A stretch of 64,000 nucleotides of DNA, taken from contig JBELEM010000004.1 of assembly GCA_042093735.1 (NCBI GenBank), positions 21,954 to 85,953 of the forward strand. Reading direction: 5' to 3'. This document shows, in pieces, positions 25,744-35,024 of this stretch. The notes under the pieces were generated by a model. The model was not told where the DNA came from. It did no database searches and saw only the letters and a program-made list of their open reading frames with translations. The position numbers were made by a program, and so were the translations under genes. Within the stretch, counting starts at the first letter, position 1; each line of letters starts with the position of its first letter. Source of the DNA: Hellea sp042093735. GTDB lineage: Bacteria; Pseudomonadota; Alphaproteobacteria; Caulobacterales; Maricaulaceae.

Positions 25744-28700
25744 TTAGCCAAGTTCCATATTATCAAGAGCAAGGGCTATCTCAGGGTTATATGTTGATCC
25801 TAATGGCGGTTGTTTCTCTCTTCTAAATATTCCCTTAAAAAATCGTGAGATATCTACACCTACACCATACATTGCAGGAACCAACATTAGTGTAAGGAAA
25901 AAGTCAAATAAAACTCCGAAGGCCAATGCTACAACCATAGGCTTTAAAAATTCAGCTTGGGCAGATGTCTCAAAAAGAATTGGCATAATGCCAATAAAGG
26001 TTGTTACTGAAGTTAAGAGAATGGGTCTAAAGCGTGCGACACAAGCATCAAGTAGTGCTTGATAAGCTCCTACACCCTTGGCTCTCAGACGGTTTACATA
26101 ATCAAGTAAAACAAGGTTATCATTAACAGCGACACCTGCGGCAGCGAAAAAACCAAACAGAGACAACATACCAAAGGGCACTCCAGTTACAATATTACCA
26201 AATATCATTCCAACAAGCGCAAAAGGTATTGCAACCATTATTAATAAAGGCTGTGAATATGATTTGAATGCAATAGCCAGTAAACCATACATAATAAATA
26301 AGACTGCTATCAAGGAAAGACGGATTTCTTCAATGAAATTAAGCTCTATTTCATCCTGACCAACTTCAATACGTGTCGCCTTTGGATGACGTATTTCCCA
26401 CTGAGGTAAGAAATTTTCTTTAATGTCTGTACTTATTTTCTGAACCTCAGCTTGTTCCCCGCGTATTCGAGCACCTGTATATTCAACACGTTTTCTGTCA
26501 CGGCGCTGAATTCTAGTTATACCTTCTTCAAAAGAAACATCTGCCACTGAAAATAGAGGAACATCAACACCACTTGCGGATCTTATTCTTAATTTTTGCA
26601 AACTATCTATAGATTCACGAGCATCTTCAGGGTAACGAACCATAACCCTAACATCTTCACCGTTACGAGGTAACCGCTGTACTTCTTTTCCATAAAATGC
26701 TTCACGAACCTGTCTAGTAACATCCGAAAGTTTAATACCCAAAGTTTCTGCGCCTGGCTTTAATGTAAATTGAATCTCACGGGCAGAACTTTCTAAACCA
26801 TCCCATGCACCTGATACAGCACTGAAGCTTTCAATTTCAGACTTAAGGTCTAATATTGCAGACTTTAGTGCATCTGGGTCAGCGGAGGCAACTCCGTAGT
26901 ATAACCCGCCTCCTCCTTGGCCCCCGGGGCCGTAATCTACACCGTATCGAACCCTGTAAGCATCAGGAATTTCCCCAACATATTGCTCAAGTTTATCAGC
27001 AATATCTTTACTTGAAACAGTAGGTCTAGTTCTGGGGTCAGATAAAGAAAAGAAACCCTGAACACCACGATTTTCTGTAACTGTTCCGGCTCTTTCTATA
27101 ATATTTGAATTTACATTAAATTCTTTTTTGGAATTTTTATTGAGCTCCTCTACCCCAGCTTCAACTTGCTGTCTAACCTGCTCTCTTCTCTCAAAATTTG
27201 TACCTTCAGGAAAGCGAGCATTAAATTCTATCATATCTCCTTCGACTACGGGTATGAATGCCGTTGGAGCCACACCAGCTTGTAGTAGCATAATAGACAT
27301 TGCAAATAACCCAACAAAAACTGAGATGGTTATGTACCTAAACTTTATCAGTGCTGCTATTATCGGGCGGAATATATTTTGAGCAAATAAAACCAGGCTA
27401 TTCGCAATTTTTGTTTGCAAACGCATCAATTTTCCCTGCTCATTGATATTAACTGGCTTTAGATGCCTTAAATGAGCAGGTAAAATGAAGAAGGCTTCTA
27501 GTAATGAAAATATCAATACTGCGATTACTACTAGGCTTATCTGGCCAAGCATGGCTTGAATTGGACCCGTCATTAATAAGAAGGGTATGAACATTAATAT
27601 AGTAGTTACAACAGCAAAATAGACTGGCTTAACGACCATACCAGCACCAGCTATAGCACCTCTGTTTCCTGATATTCCATTTTCCACATGAAAATGAATA
27701 CTTTCACCGACGACAATCGCATCATCAACCACAATTCCAATAACAAGTAAAAAGGCAAAAAGCGATATCATGTTTAATGTGATACCTATGTGAGGAGCTA
27801 TCGCTATTGCACCCATGAATGCAGCAGCAATTCCTGCCGTTACCCAAAATGCTACCGCAGGCCTTAAGAAAAGCATTAAAATTATAAGAACTAAAATCAT
27901 TCCCGATACTGCATTGCTTCCTATTAGCTCCATTCGACTATCAAACATTTCTGACCCATCAAACCATATTGAAAAAGTAAGGTCGGGAGGTAATTTGGTG
28001 TTAATTTCTTCCTCAAATTTTCGAATAGACCTCCCAGCCTCAGTAACATTCATATTATCTGGAGATTGGACTTGAAATATTGCTGCATTTTGGCCATTGA
28101 ATTTAGCAGAAAATTTAGCTGAGTCGAAGCCGTCTATTACATTAGCTATATCCCTGACACGAATTACGCCCCCATTTAATGTTTGACGAATGATAATATC
28201 ATTAAAGTCTTCTTTATCATTTGCCAAAGATCTCGCTCTTAACTGAAGTTTACCAGCTGCAGTTTCAACAGTACCGGCAGATAAGTTTACCGATGAACGA
28301 GAAATAGCGGCCGAGACATCTGAAAAAGTTAAGTTGTACTGACGTAATGCGTCCTCAGATATTTCAATCGTGACTTGCTCATCAATTTTTGTCATTTGAT
28401 TAGTTAACTGCAACCCAGGGAGTTTAGTTATTTGAAAACGTAAGTCAGTCGCCGCTCTCTGTAAGGTTAATCTGTCAACATTACCGTGAAGAGCAAGAAA
28501 GAAGGTATCTTCCCGTGCATCCCACCTGTAAACTTGAGGTCGGTATGCATTAGGCGGTAAATTTTGAATTCCATCGACACGTGATTGCACTTCATCCAAA
28601 AGTTTATCGTAATCAATTCCTAATTTAGTTCTTACATTTACAGTGTAGCTTCCCTCTCGGGCTGTAGACTCAATATAATCTATACCATCCAAACCATCTA

Positions 28701-28914
28701 TGGTTTCTTCAATTCGCACTACAATTTGTTCTTCAACATCGCGAGGAGACGCACCCGGCCAACCTGATGAGATTGTCATGCCGTTAATTGTAACTTTTGG
28801 GATAAACTCTCTGTCCAAATTACTATAGCCAAAGACTCCGATCACAAACATTGTGAACATCATTAAATTTGCAGCTACAGGGTTCTTAACAAACCAACTT
28901 ATCAAAGATTTCAT
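25744..28914 (-). CDS. RND efflux permease, HAE1/AcrB-like family
   Basis: The 1056-residue inner-membrane proton-driven exporter has the RND layout: TM1 at 12-30, a large periplasmic domain, TM2-6, a second periplasmic domain and TM8-12. The Asp-Asp proton relay of TM4 is present in VIGIVVDDAIVVGESI. The opening sequence (WFVKNPVAANLMM), EFIPKV and the GWPGASPRDVEEQI motif place it among HAE1 permeases of the kind often found with NodT-type outer-membrane factors. It is the third gene of an operon, 20 bases after the adaptor. The substrate is unknown: drugs, bile-like compounds or lipophiles are all possible. Confidence 0.94.
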   Translation of the reverse strand: MKSLISWFVKNPVAANLMMFTMFVIGVFGYSNLDREFIPKVTINGMTISSGWPGASPRDVEEQIVVRIEETIDGLDGIDYIESTAREGSYTVNVRTKLGIDYDKLLDEVQSRVDGIQNLPPNAYRPQVYRWDAREDTFFLALHGNVDRLTLQRAATDLRFQITKLPGLQLTNQMTKIDEQVTIEISEDALRQYNLTFSDVSAAISRSSVNLSAGTVETAAGKLQLRARSLANDKEDFNDIIIRQTLNGGVIRVRDIANVIDGFDSAKFSAKFNGQNAAIFQVQSPDNMNVTEAGRSIRKFEEEINTKLPPDLTFSIWFDGSEMFDSRMELIGSNAVSGMILVLIILMLFLRPAVAFWVTAGIAAAFMGAIAIAPHIGITLNMISLFAFLLVIGIVVDDAIVVGESIHFHVENGISGNRGAIAGAGMVVKPVYFAVVTTILMFIPFLLMTGPIQAMLGQISLVVIAVLIFSLLEAFFILPAHLRHLKPVNINEQGKLMRLQTKIANSLVLFAQNIFRPIIAALIKFRYITISVFVGLFAMSIMLLQAGVAPTAFIPVVEGDMIEFNARFPEGTNFERREQVRQQVEAGVEELNKNSKKEFNVNSNIIERAGTVTENRGVQGFFSLSDPRTRPTVSSKDIADKLEQYVGEIPDAYRVRYGVDYGPGGQGGGGLYYGVASADPDALKSAILDLKSEIESFSAVSGAWDGLESSAREIQFTLKPGAETLGIKLSDVTRQVREAFYGKEVQRLPRNGEDVRVMVRYPEDARESIDSLQKLRIRSASGVDVPLFSVADVSFEEGITRIQRRDRKRVEYTGARIRGEQAEVQKISTDIKENFLPQWEIRHPKATRIEVGQDEIELNFIEEIRLSLIAVLFIMYGLLAIAFKSYSQPLLIMVAIPFALVGMIFGNIVTGVPFGMLSLFGFFAAAGVAVNDNLVLLDYVNRLRAKGVGAYQALLDACVARFRPILLTSVTTFIGIMPILFETSAQAEFLKPMVVALAFGVLFDFFLTLMLVPAMYGVGVDISRFFKGIFRREKQPPLGSTYNPEIALALDNMELG

Positions 28915-28934
28915 AAGATATTATTCCTTATTTG

Positions 28935-30236
28935 CTAAGAATTTTTGTTTTTTTTAGTTTCTTTACTTTTCTTTTCAAGGTTTTTCATCCAATCTGGTTT
29001 AGGTGGATCAACAAGAATAGTTTCAGGGTTATTCACATCCAAAACTCTCAAAGACATAGATGTTCGTGACTTCTCCATTGGAGAAAGTACAACTAACTCG
29101 CCCTCATCTACACCCCCAAGAAGTAGTGCTCTTTCACTGTCAGAGTCGAGTACTTTAACTTTTCGGATATCAGCTTTACCTTTATCATCAACCACATAAA
29201 CTTCATTATCTGGCCTCAATCCGTCCCTGGGTAAAACAATAATTTCTTGATATATCTTTCCAGAGATTTCTGCATCAACAAATAGACCGGGGGCTAGTGG
29301 GTAGCCATTTTCTGATGCCCCTGAACCATAGGGATCAACCACTTCAGCAATTGCAAATAAAGCACGGGTTTGAGTATCATATGTACTTGCTGTCCGCATT
29401 ATTTTACCACTCCAGTATCTACGTTTACCTGCAATAATAGCGTTTAATTCCACGTCGATTGCTGAGGCTCTATTTTTTGCTACATAAGCAATAGGTAGAT
29501 CTATCTTAGATAGATCACTATCGCTCAATGGAAGACGAACTTCAACTATACTAGTTGAAAAGATACGCCCTAATGTACGGCCAGGGGATACGAATTGTCC
29601 AATATCAGAGTTCTTTGTCTTCACACGCCCGGTAAAGGGGGCGCGAACTTCAGTACGCTTTAATTGAAGGTTAGCTGAAGCCAGCTCAGCCTCAGCGGCC
29701 TGCAAAGAAGCGAGTGCTTGGGCCTGCTGCGGTAAACGCAATGCCAATGGGCTAGCCTTACCTATTCCTAATTCTTGATAGTCTTGTTTAGCAATCTCAC
29801 CTTCAGCCTTTTCGCGTATTACAGACTGTTCTGCTTGAGCAACTTGAGCTTGGGCTCTTATAACAGATACTTTATAATCAGCATCTTCAATTCTTAATAG
29901 TACTTCCCCTTTTTTGATAATGCCGCCTTCAATAAAGTTTGGGGAAACATAAACAATTTTTCCACCAATTTCAGGAACCAAGTCAATTTCGGTTTGCGGC
30001 CGTGCTTCACCTTGGGTTTTAACGCTTAGCTGTACATCGTCTAAAACTGCGTGATCAGCAAGGACTGCTAAAGTGTTAAAGGCTCTCTTTTTTTCTTCAG
30101 GTTTGTTATTTAACTTAATTATAATAGATCCCAAAAATATAAATCCAATTATACACAGAAAAGGAATGGTATAGATTAAGGATTTTTTCAAAAAACCGGC
30201 TTTTGATGGTTTTATAGTATTATACTCTGCCGTCAT
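28935..30236 (-). CDS. RND efflux periplasmic adaptor (membrane fusion protein)
   Basis: The 433-residue protein has an N-terminal membrane anchor (about 18-42, YTIPFLCIIGFIFLGSIII), followed by the lipoyl/barrel-sandwich half motif (GGKIVYVSPNFIEGGIIKKGEVLLRIED). A coiled-coil hairpin spans about 125-195 (AQVAQAEQSVIREKAEG and AEAELASANLQLKRTEV), then APFTGRVKTKNSDIGQFVSPG and beta-barrel domains. The tail is lysine-rich. It bridges the permease and the outer-membrane factor. It lies two bases after the outer-membrane factor stop and 20 bases before the permease. Confidence 0.93.
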   Translation of the reverse strand: MTAEYNTIKPSKAGFLKKSLIYTIPFLCIIGFIFLGSIIIKLNNKPEEKKRAFNTLAVLADHAVLDDVQLSVKTQGEARPQTEIDLVPEIGGKIVYVSPNFIEGGIIKKGEVLLRIEDADYKVSVIRAQAQVAQAEQSVIREKAEGEIAKQDYQELGIGKASPLALRLPQQAQALASLQAAEAELASANLQLKRTEVRAPFTGRVKTKNSDIGQFVSPGRTLGRIFSTSIVEVRLPLSDSDLSKIDLPIAYVAKNRASAIDVELNAIIAGKRRYWSGKIMRTASTYDTQTRALFAIAEVVDPYGSGASENGYPLAPGLFVDAEISGKIYQEIIVLPRDGLRPDNEVYVVDDKGKADIRKVKVLDSDSERALLLGGVDEGELVVLSPMEKSRTSMSLRVLDVNNPETILVDPPKPDWMKNLEKKSKETKKNKNS

Positions 30237-30238
30237 AA

Positions 30239-31690
30239 TTATTCTTTCTTTTCTATCTCGAAGGCTTGCGCATCTCTGCTATGGGACAATTTAAGTAATT
30301 CTACTCCTCCCCCAAGAGCTACATGCAGCCTCACTCTGTTAGAAAGTCTTTCTTTTCTTGAACTAATGAGCTGCCCTTCGGCAGTTAAGCTTCGTGATTG
30401 TGCGTCTAAGAGTTGTAATATCGTAGCCAAACCTTCGGTATAACGAAGTTCTAATCGGCTTTCAGCTTTCTGAGCTTCATTTAGTGAAATTCGTAGTGCT
30501 TTTTCTTGCTCACGTAACCTTTTCTCACTACCGATCGCATTCTCAACTTCGAGGTATGCATTTAAAATCAATCCCGCATATGACTCTAATTGAGACTTCA
30601 TTAGTACTTTTTGCTGTTCAAGGTTAGCTTTGAGCCGACCCCCTTGAAATACAGGAGCTGATATTCCCCCAACCAAAGAAGCCACCAATGCATCAATTTC
30701 GAAAAACTCACTCATGTTTCGCGAAGCTAAAGAACCACTACCATCCAATGTGAAACGAGGAAGTAAATTTTTCTTTGCAATTTCAATTTGGAAACCCTGG
30801 GATTTTAAACGGTATTCGGCAGCCAACAAGTCAGGCCTATTTTTCATTACGTAATCCGGAGATCCAGCTCCGCTTAATTCTGGAAGTAAAGGTAAGTCCG
30901 ATGATGCATGAAGTTCAGCTGAAGGGTATCTGCGAAGCAGTATTTCCAAACGCCTTGTGGATGATGAAAATCTTTGCAGTTGCAGTGACTGCGACGCCTC
31001 TGCATTTGCCAAAGATGACCTGGCTAGCCTCACATCTGATGATCCGGTCACCCCTCCCTCAAAGCGACGCTGAGTCAAACGCAAGGCTCTTTTCTTAGTT
31101 TCAACAGTTCGGTTGGCTAATTCAGAAAGTAGTCGTGCCTCAGTGAGATCAAACCATGCTAAACTAACTTGTCCAGCCACAGAAAGTCGTGCGCTATCAT
31201 AATCTGCAGTAACAGCCCGCAAGTCCAATCTGCTTGCTTCAACGCTGTTTTCAATGCGTCCCCACAAATCATACTCCCAGCTGGCCGAAAGACCTGCAGA
31301 AATATTGGTTGAACTTGGCTGCGGTCCTGCATTTTCGTTTCTACTAGCCCTAGAGCTAGCACTTAAGGATGGAAAAAGATTTGATTGGGATATGTCAACT
31401 CTTGCACTGGCGGCATCAACTCTATATTGTGCTGCTAGCATACTGGGATTGGACACAAAAGCCTCACCAACTAAACTTTTCAAAATTGGGTCTGAAAAAC
31501 TATCCACCCAGTATATTGTTGGCAAATCAATAGGTGCAGGAACAGTCCACTGTTCAGGAATCAAACTACTGCTCAATGATGAAGCATCTTTTGGTTCGTC
31601 GTTTAGTTTCTGAAAGTTATTGATGCTTGCGCAACCTGTTAAAACAGCACTTACTAGGAATATAGAAAAAGATTTAGAAAACACTTTCAT
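30239..31690 (-). CDS. RND efflux outer-membrane lipoprotein, NodT/OprM-like
   Basis: This TolC-like outer-membrane channel has 483 residues from the ATG at 31690. A lipoprotein signal peptide ends at SAVLTGC. The two OEP repeats are visible, with long helices containing MLAAQYRVDAASARVDISQSN and ELRYTEGLATILQLLDAQSRSL. RFTLDGSGSL and VFQGGRLKANLEQQK are typical of NodT-family factors. The frame extends five codons to a GTG at 31705, and GAAAGGA touches the ATG, so the exact start is uncertain. It is the first gene of the RND operon, with a repeat-containing 250-base region upstream that it shares with divergent phoR. Confidence 0.92.
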   Translation of the reverse strand: MKVFSKSFSIFLVSAVLTGCASINNFQKLNDEPKDASSLSSSLIPEQWTVPAPIDLPTIYWVDSFSDPILKSLVGEAFVSNPSMLAAQYRVDAASARVDISQSNLFPSLSASSRASRNENAGPQPSSTNISAGLSASWEYDLWGRIENSVEASRLDLRAVTADYDSARLSVAGQVSLAWFDLTEARLLSELANRTVETKKRALRLTQRRFEGGVTGSSDVRLARSSLANAEASQSLQLQRFSSSTRRLEILLRRYPSAELHASSDLPLLPELSGAGSPDYVMKNRPDLLAAEYRLKSQGFQIEIAKKNLLPRFTLDGSGSLASRNMSEFFEIDALVASLVGGISAPVFQGGRLKANLEQQKVLMKSQLESYAGLILNAYLEVENAIGSEKRLREQEKALRISLNEAQKAESRLELRYTEGLATILQLLDAQSRSLTAEGQLISSRKERLSNRVRLHVALGGGVELLKLSHSRDAQAFEIEKKE

Positions 31691-31742
31691 TCCTTTCAAT
31701 AACACTTTCGTTGTTTAGTTTCCGAACACTATTCGAAAAGTA

Positions 31743-31805
31743 GTAATCTACAATACGCTTTAACTACACCAAAAAGTTCATACAACATCTAAAGTTGTAG
31801 ATTAC
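31743..31805. promoter_or_regulatory. Inverted repeat in the RND operon/phoR intergenic region
   Basis: GTAATCTACAA at 31743-31753 and TTGTAGATTAC at 31795-31805 are perfect 11-base inverted copies separated by 41 bases. A second, shorter dyad (TACAAC at 31781-31786, GTTGTA at 31794-31799) overlaps the right arm. The structure lies 53-115 bases upstream of the outer-membrane factor start, where its promoter should be. I infer binding sites for an unidentified regulator; a possible minus-strand -10 hexamer (TAGATT) overlaps the left arm. Confidence 0.5.
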
Positions 31806-31940
31806 ACTTTATTAATGTATTAGAAGCGTCTACTTAGTTTAGAAATTCTGAGAAGTAAAGGTTACATTTTTGTAATGTGTTAAGTGTCTTTAAGCAATGT
31901 AGAACTGTTTTTTTAAAATAAATTAAAGTAGATTAAAATC

Positions 31941-33242
31941 ATGATTGCTTACAACAAAAATTTAAACCCTATTTTACTTACTAGTACACTCAGTATCGTA
32001 ATTTTAGCTACGTTGTCTAGTTCACCAATTTGGCTCACTTTAATCATAATCTTATTTCACATATTTATGATATTATGCATTGAAGGTGTGAGGAACAAAA
32101 AAAGTATAAACCTAGCAATAAATGGAAAAAGCACTTCAACCATTAATACCCTAGCAGATATTATGGATAACGTCAGCTATGGGACTATCATAATTGATAA
32201 AAATCAAAATATTAAATATGCAAATAAATCTGCCAATGAAATATTTGGGAACCGGATTAACAATAAGCAGTTATCTATTTTTATAAAAGAGCCAAATATA
32301 AAATCTTGGATAGAAAAGTCTTTGAATGAAGGCCTCTCAAGCCCTATCACTTACTCAATAGATAAACCAATTAATAGGCGTATTAAATTACTATTCTCGC
32401 CACTTCCGGTGAATAGCAAATCAGGTGAAGAAAATTCAGCGATAATTTTTCTAAACGATATTACTGAATATATACTCATGCAAAGTCAGCGTACAGATTT
32501 TTTAGCAAATGCATCACATGAACTCAAAACACCCGTTGCTTCACTTCTAGGGTATATCGAGACATTAAAGGGTCATGCAAAACATGACGGGAAAGCTCGT
32601 GAAAAATTTTTAGGAATTATGCATGTCCAAGCAGAAAGAATGCAACACTTAATTAATGATTTACTTATTTTGTTAAGAATTGAGCAAATAGAACATATTA
32701 TACCAGAAGAGTCGGTTGATTTGTCTCATGCAGTAGAAACCGCTCTTGAAGCCCTAAATCCACTGGCAATGAAACGAAATATTAGCATTAACTTTTCATC
32801 AAATGGTCCAAACATCGTAAAAGCAAATAGCGACGAGCTAGTCCAAGTAGTGTTAAACTTAGTTGATAATGCGCTAAAAATTTCAGAACAAAACACACAA
32901 ATAAATATATCTATAGACCGCAATGAAAAGCATAAATCTTGTGCAGGGTCAGACACAAATGACGGTAACAAAAGAGTAATAGTAGAAATCAGTGAACCGG
33001 ATAACACTTATTATTGCTTAAAAATTAAAGATAATGGACCAGGGTTTGCAAAAGATCACATTCCTAGAATTGGAGAAAGGTTTTACAGAATCGCTGGTGA
33101 CCTAGGCTCAAACGAGAAGGGCACGGGTCTTGGTCTAGCAATTGTAAAACACATAATCATGCGCCATCGTGGAGGATTAGAACTCCAAACAGTACAGGGT
33201 GTCGGTTCAGAGTTTTGCATATTACTACCGGCTGCTAAATAA
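31941..33242 (+). CDS. phoR: Phosphate regulon sensor histidine kinase PhoR
   Basis: The 433-residue inner-membrane kinase has two membrane segments near the N-terminus (about 12-26 and 29-46) and no large periplasmic domain. A PAS domain follows (NVSYGTIIIDKNQNIKYANKSA), then HisKA with FLANASHELKTPVASLLGYI (phosphoacceptor His) and HATPase motifs NLVDNALKIS, DNGPGFAKDHIPRIGERFYR and GTGLGLAIVKH. This is the PhoR architecture. phoB follows after 99 bases on the same strand. The pstSCAB-phoU genes that often lie between or beside them are absent from the window. It is divergent from the RND operon. Confidence 0.88.
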   Translation: MIAYNKNLNPILLTSTLSIVILATLSSSPIWLTLIIILFHIFMILCIEGVRNKKSINLAINGKSTSTINTLADIMDNVSYGTIIIDKNQNIKYANKSANEIFGNRINNKQLSIFIKEPNIKSWIEKSLNEGLSSPITYSIDKPINRRIKLLFSPLPVNSKSGEENSAIIFLNDITEYILMQSQRTDFLANASHELKTPVASLLGYIETLKGHAKHDGKAREKFLGIMHVQAERMQHLINDLLILLRIEQIEHIIPEESVDLSHAVETALEALNPLAMKRNISINFSSNGPNIVKANSDELVQVVLNLVDNALKISEQNTQINISIDRNEKHKSCAGSDTNDGNKRVIVEISEPDNTYYCLKIKDNGPGFAKDHIPRIGERFYRIAGDLGSNEKGTGLGLAIVKHIIMRHRGGLELQTVQGVGSEFCILLPAAK

Positions 33243-33341
33243 AAAATTCTTATTCATTAAACTGTCATATTTGAGATGTAACATAGACCATAAACTAAAA
33301 TTCTTAAATTAATTAATTTATGGAAGACTTAAGAGAGCAAA

Positions 33342-34031
33342 ATGAAACCCTACGTATTAGTCGTTGAAGATGAGGATTCACTCAGTACTCTTTTGCAATA
33401 CAATTTTGAAAAAGAAGGTTTTGAGGTAGGTGTAGCCAATGACGGGGAACAAGCCCTTATTATGATAGAAGAGCGAACTCCCGATGTATTATTGCTAGAT
33501 TGGATGCTACCAAAACTATCAGGAATAGAAGTTTGTCGTTCATTGAGAAGAAGTAAAGAAAAAAAGAAAATTCCCATAATTATGTTGACTGCAAGGGGTG
33601 ATGAAACGGATAGAATAACAGGGCTAGACTATGGAGCTGACGATTACGTTCTCAAACCTTTCTCTCTGCCTTTACTATTCGCCAGAACGCGAGCTTTGCT
33701 CAGAAGAACAAACCCCTCCATAGTTGAGGAGACCATACACATGGGTAATATTGAAATTGATACGAAGGCACTGAGAGTCAGTATTAATAAAAAACAAGTT
33801 CACCTAGGACCTACTGAATTTAGGTTACTTGAACACTTTATGAGTAATCCTGGTAGAGTCTATTCTCGCGAGCAATTACTCGATGCAGTATGGGGTCGAA
33901 ATATATTTGTAGAAGCACGAACAGTCGATGTTCATATTGGAAGACTGAGAAAAATACTTAATGAAAACGGGGCCAATAATCCTATAAGAACTGTGAGATC
34001 TGCTGGGTATTCATTTGAAATAGGTGAATAA
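33342..34031 (+). CDS. phoB: Phosphate regulon response regulator PhoB
   Basis: The 229-residue protein has an N-terminal receiver domain (acidic pocket VVEDEDS, phosphoacceptor Asp in LLLDWMLP near residue 53, conserved Lys in YVLKPFSLP) and a C-terminal OmpR-type winged helix (GPTEFRLLEHFMSNPGRVYSREQLL, RTVDVHIGRLRKIL, IRTVRSAGYSFE). The sequence fits PhoB, which activates phosphate-starvation genes. It is paired with phoR, 99 bases upstream. A single CTGTCAT half-site is present at 33262-33268, but I see no tandem Pho box. Confidence 0.9.
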   Translation: MKPYVLVVEDEDSLSTLLQYNFEKEGFEVGVANDGEQALIMIEERTPDVLLLDWMLPKLSGIEVCRSLRRSKEKKKIPIIMLTARGDETDRITGLDYGADDYVLKPFSLPLLFARTRALLRRTNPSIVEETIHMGNIEIDTKALRVSINKKQVHLGPTEFRLLEHFMSNPGRVYSREQLLDAVWGRNIFVEARTVDVHIGRLRKILNENGANNPIRTVRSAGYSFEIGE

Positions 34032-34173
34032 AATTATTTTTCTTACTAATTTGTAATAAAATTACATTTGAATTTCACAGCAAACTATATTTTAATAGGA
34101 CTGGAAAAAATTGTTTTTTGTTATCAATAACGTTAAAATATATCTGCATCAGATATAAACCACTGAGTTAAAA

Positions 34174-34617
34174 ATGAAAAAAATTATATCATTATTTACT
34201 GCAATATCACTAACCTCATGTGCAACGGCTTCTTTTGATATTTCATCTTATTCCCCAGTAATGGATGTCAGAGAAGGTGAATATGAAGTTCATTCAAGGG
34301 ATTTAAAGGAATGTCGTTATTTAGGCATGAAAGCGCGTGATCAGTATAAAAAACAGCGCGAAAAAGAAAAGAATAAAGCATTAGGTAATGCAGTTGTTGG
34401 CGCCTTATTGGGTGCTACTTTAGGTGCTGTAATTGATGGTGGTGACGGCGCGGCAGATGGTGCGGTTATTGGAGGAGCAGTTGGCGTAGCATCAGGAGCT
34501 GAACAAGTAGATTTCACTCGACGATTCGTAAAACTTGGGCCAGCAGGAATTGTTGATGAATGTATGTCAGAACGTGGATGGTCTGTCTTGAGTTCCAAGG
34601 GTATGGGCGGCGGCTAA
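34174..34617 (+). CDS. Glycine-zipper lipoprotein, hypothetical
   Basis: The 147-residue protein has a lipoprotein signal (LFTAISLTSC, Cys16), a charged helical stretch (about 50-70) and a glycine-zipper membrane segment (about 72-108, NAVVGALLGATLGAVIDGG and GAVIGGAVGVASGAE). A short C-terminal domain ends in Met-Gly-Gly-Gly. Such proteins are outer-membrane or periplasmic lipoproteins of the YMGG/17-kDa type with structural or stress roles that remain poorly defined. It stands alone, 142 bases after phoB. Function not assignable. Confidence 0.78.
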   Translation: MKKIISLFTAISLTSCATASFDISSYSPVMDVREGEYEVHSRDLKECRYLGMKARDQYKKQREKEKNKALGNAVVGALLGATLGAVIDGGDGAADGAVIGGAVGVASGAEQVDFTRRFVKLGPAGIVDECMSERGWSVLSSKGMGGG

Positions 34618-34805
34618 TAAAAGAATGATAGTAACATAAACCATATTCACACATTGATATAAAGACATATCATTTTAAAAGATCAAATTAATTAACAGGC
34701 GCAAAAATAATCTCTGTATATTAAGCTTGAAACCCAAATCAGTTTACGCTACTAGGCCGTCAATCAACAGGTAGTTTATCTACTTTATCTTTTTATTATT
34801 CAAAT

Positions 34806-34810
34806 GGAGG
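34806..34810 (+). promoter_or_regulatory. Ribosome-binding site that fixes the rpmF start
   Basis: GGAGG lies five bases before the ATG at 34816. An in-frame ATG at 34804 overlaps this site and would add four residues not found in L32, so it is not the start. Confidence 0.85.
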
Positions 34811-34815
34811 CCCTG

Positions 34816-34995
34816 ATGGCTGTCCCTAAAAGTAAAATCTCGAATTCACGCCGCGGAATGCGTCGCGCTCACGATAAACTGGCTGCAGTTAACTATGTAG
34901 AAGACAAAGAAAGCGGAGAGTTACGCCGCCAACATCACATAGACCTTAAATCAGGTATGTATAGAGGTCGGCAAGTTATAGCCTCCAAAGATTAG
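34816..34995 (+). CDS. rpmF: 50S ribosomal protein L32
   Basis: The 59-residue basic protein begins MAVPKSKISNSRRGMRRAHD, the signature of bacterial L32, and ends GMYRGRQVIASKD. It has no zinc-binding cysteines and so is the Cys-minus form. The start at 34816 is set by GGAGG just upstream. In many bacteria rpmF is linked to plsX and fabH; here it is followed 29 bases later by enolase instead. Confidence 0.95.
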   Translation: MAVPKSKISNSRRGMRRAHDKLAAVNYVEDKESGELRRQHHIDLKSGMYRGRQVIASKD

Positions 34996-35024
34996 CACTC
35001 TTAAACTTATTAGGGTAATTTTAA

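Noticed and set aside
33262..33284. Pho box upstream of phoB
   Set aside because: Only one CTGTCAT half-site is present; the next 11-base unit does not match, so no tandem box can be supported. The same holds for CTGTCAT at 21088-21094 near pit.
34052..34066. TGTAAT-AAA-ATTACA dyad after phoB as a terminator or operator
   Set aside because: It is short, entirely A/T-rich at its core, and not followed by a T-run. In DNA of this composition it may be chance.
34655..34676. Small hairpin with TTTT after the glycine-zipper lipoprotein gene
   Set aside because: The 6-bp stem is nearly all A/T and too weak to call as a terminator.
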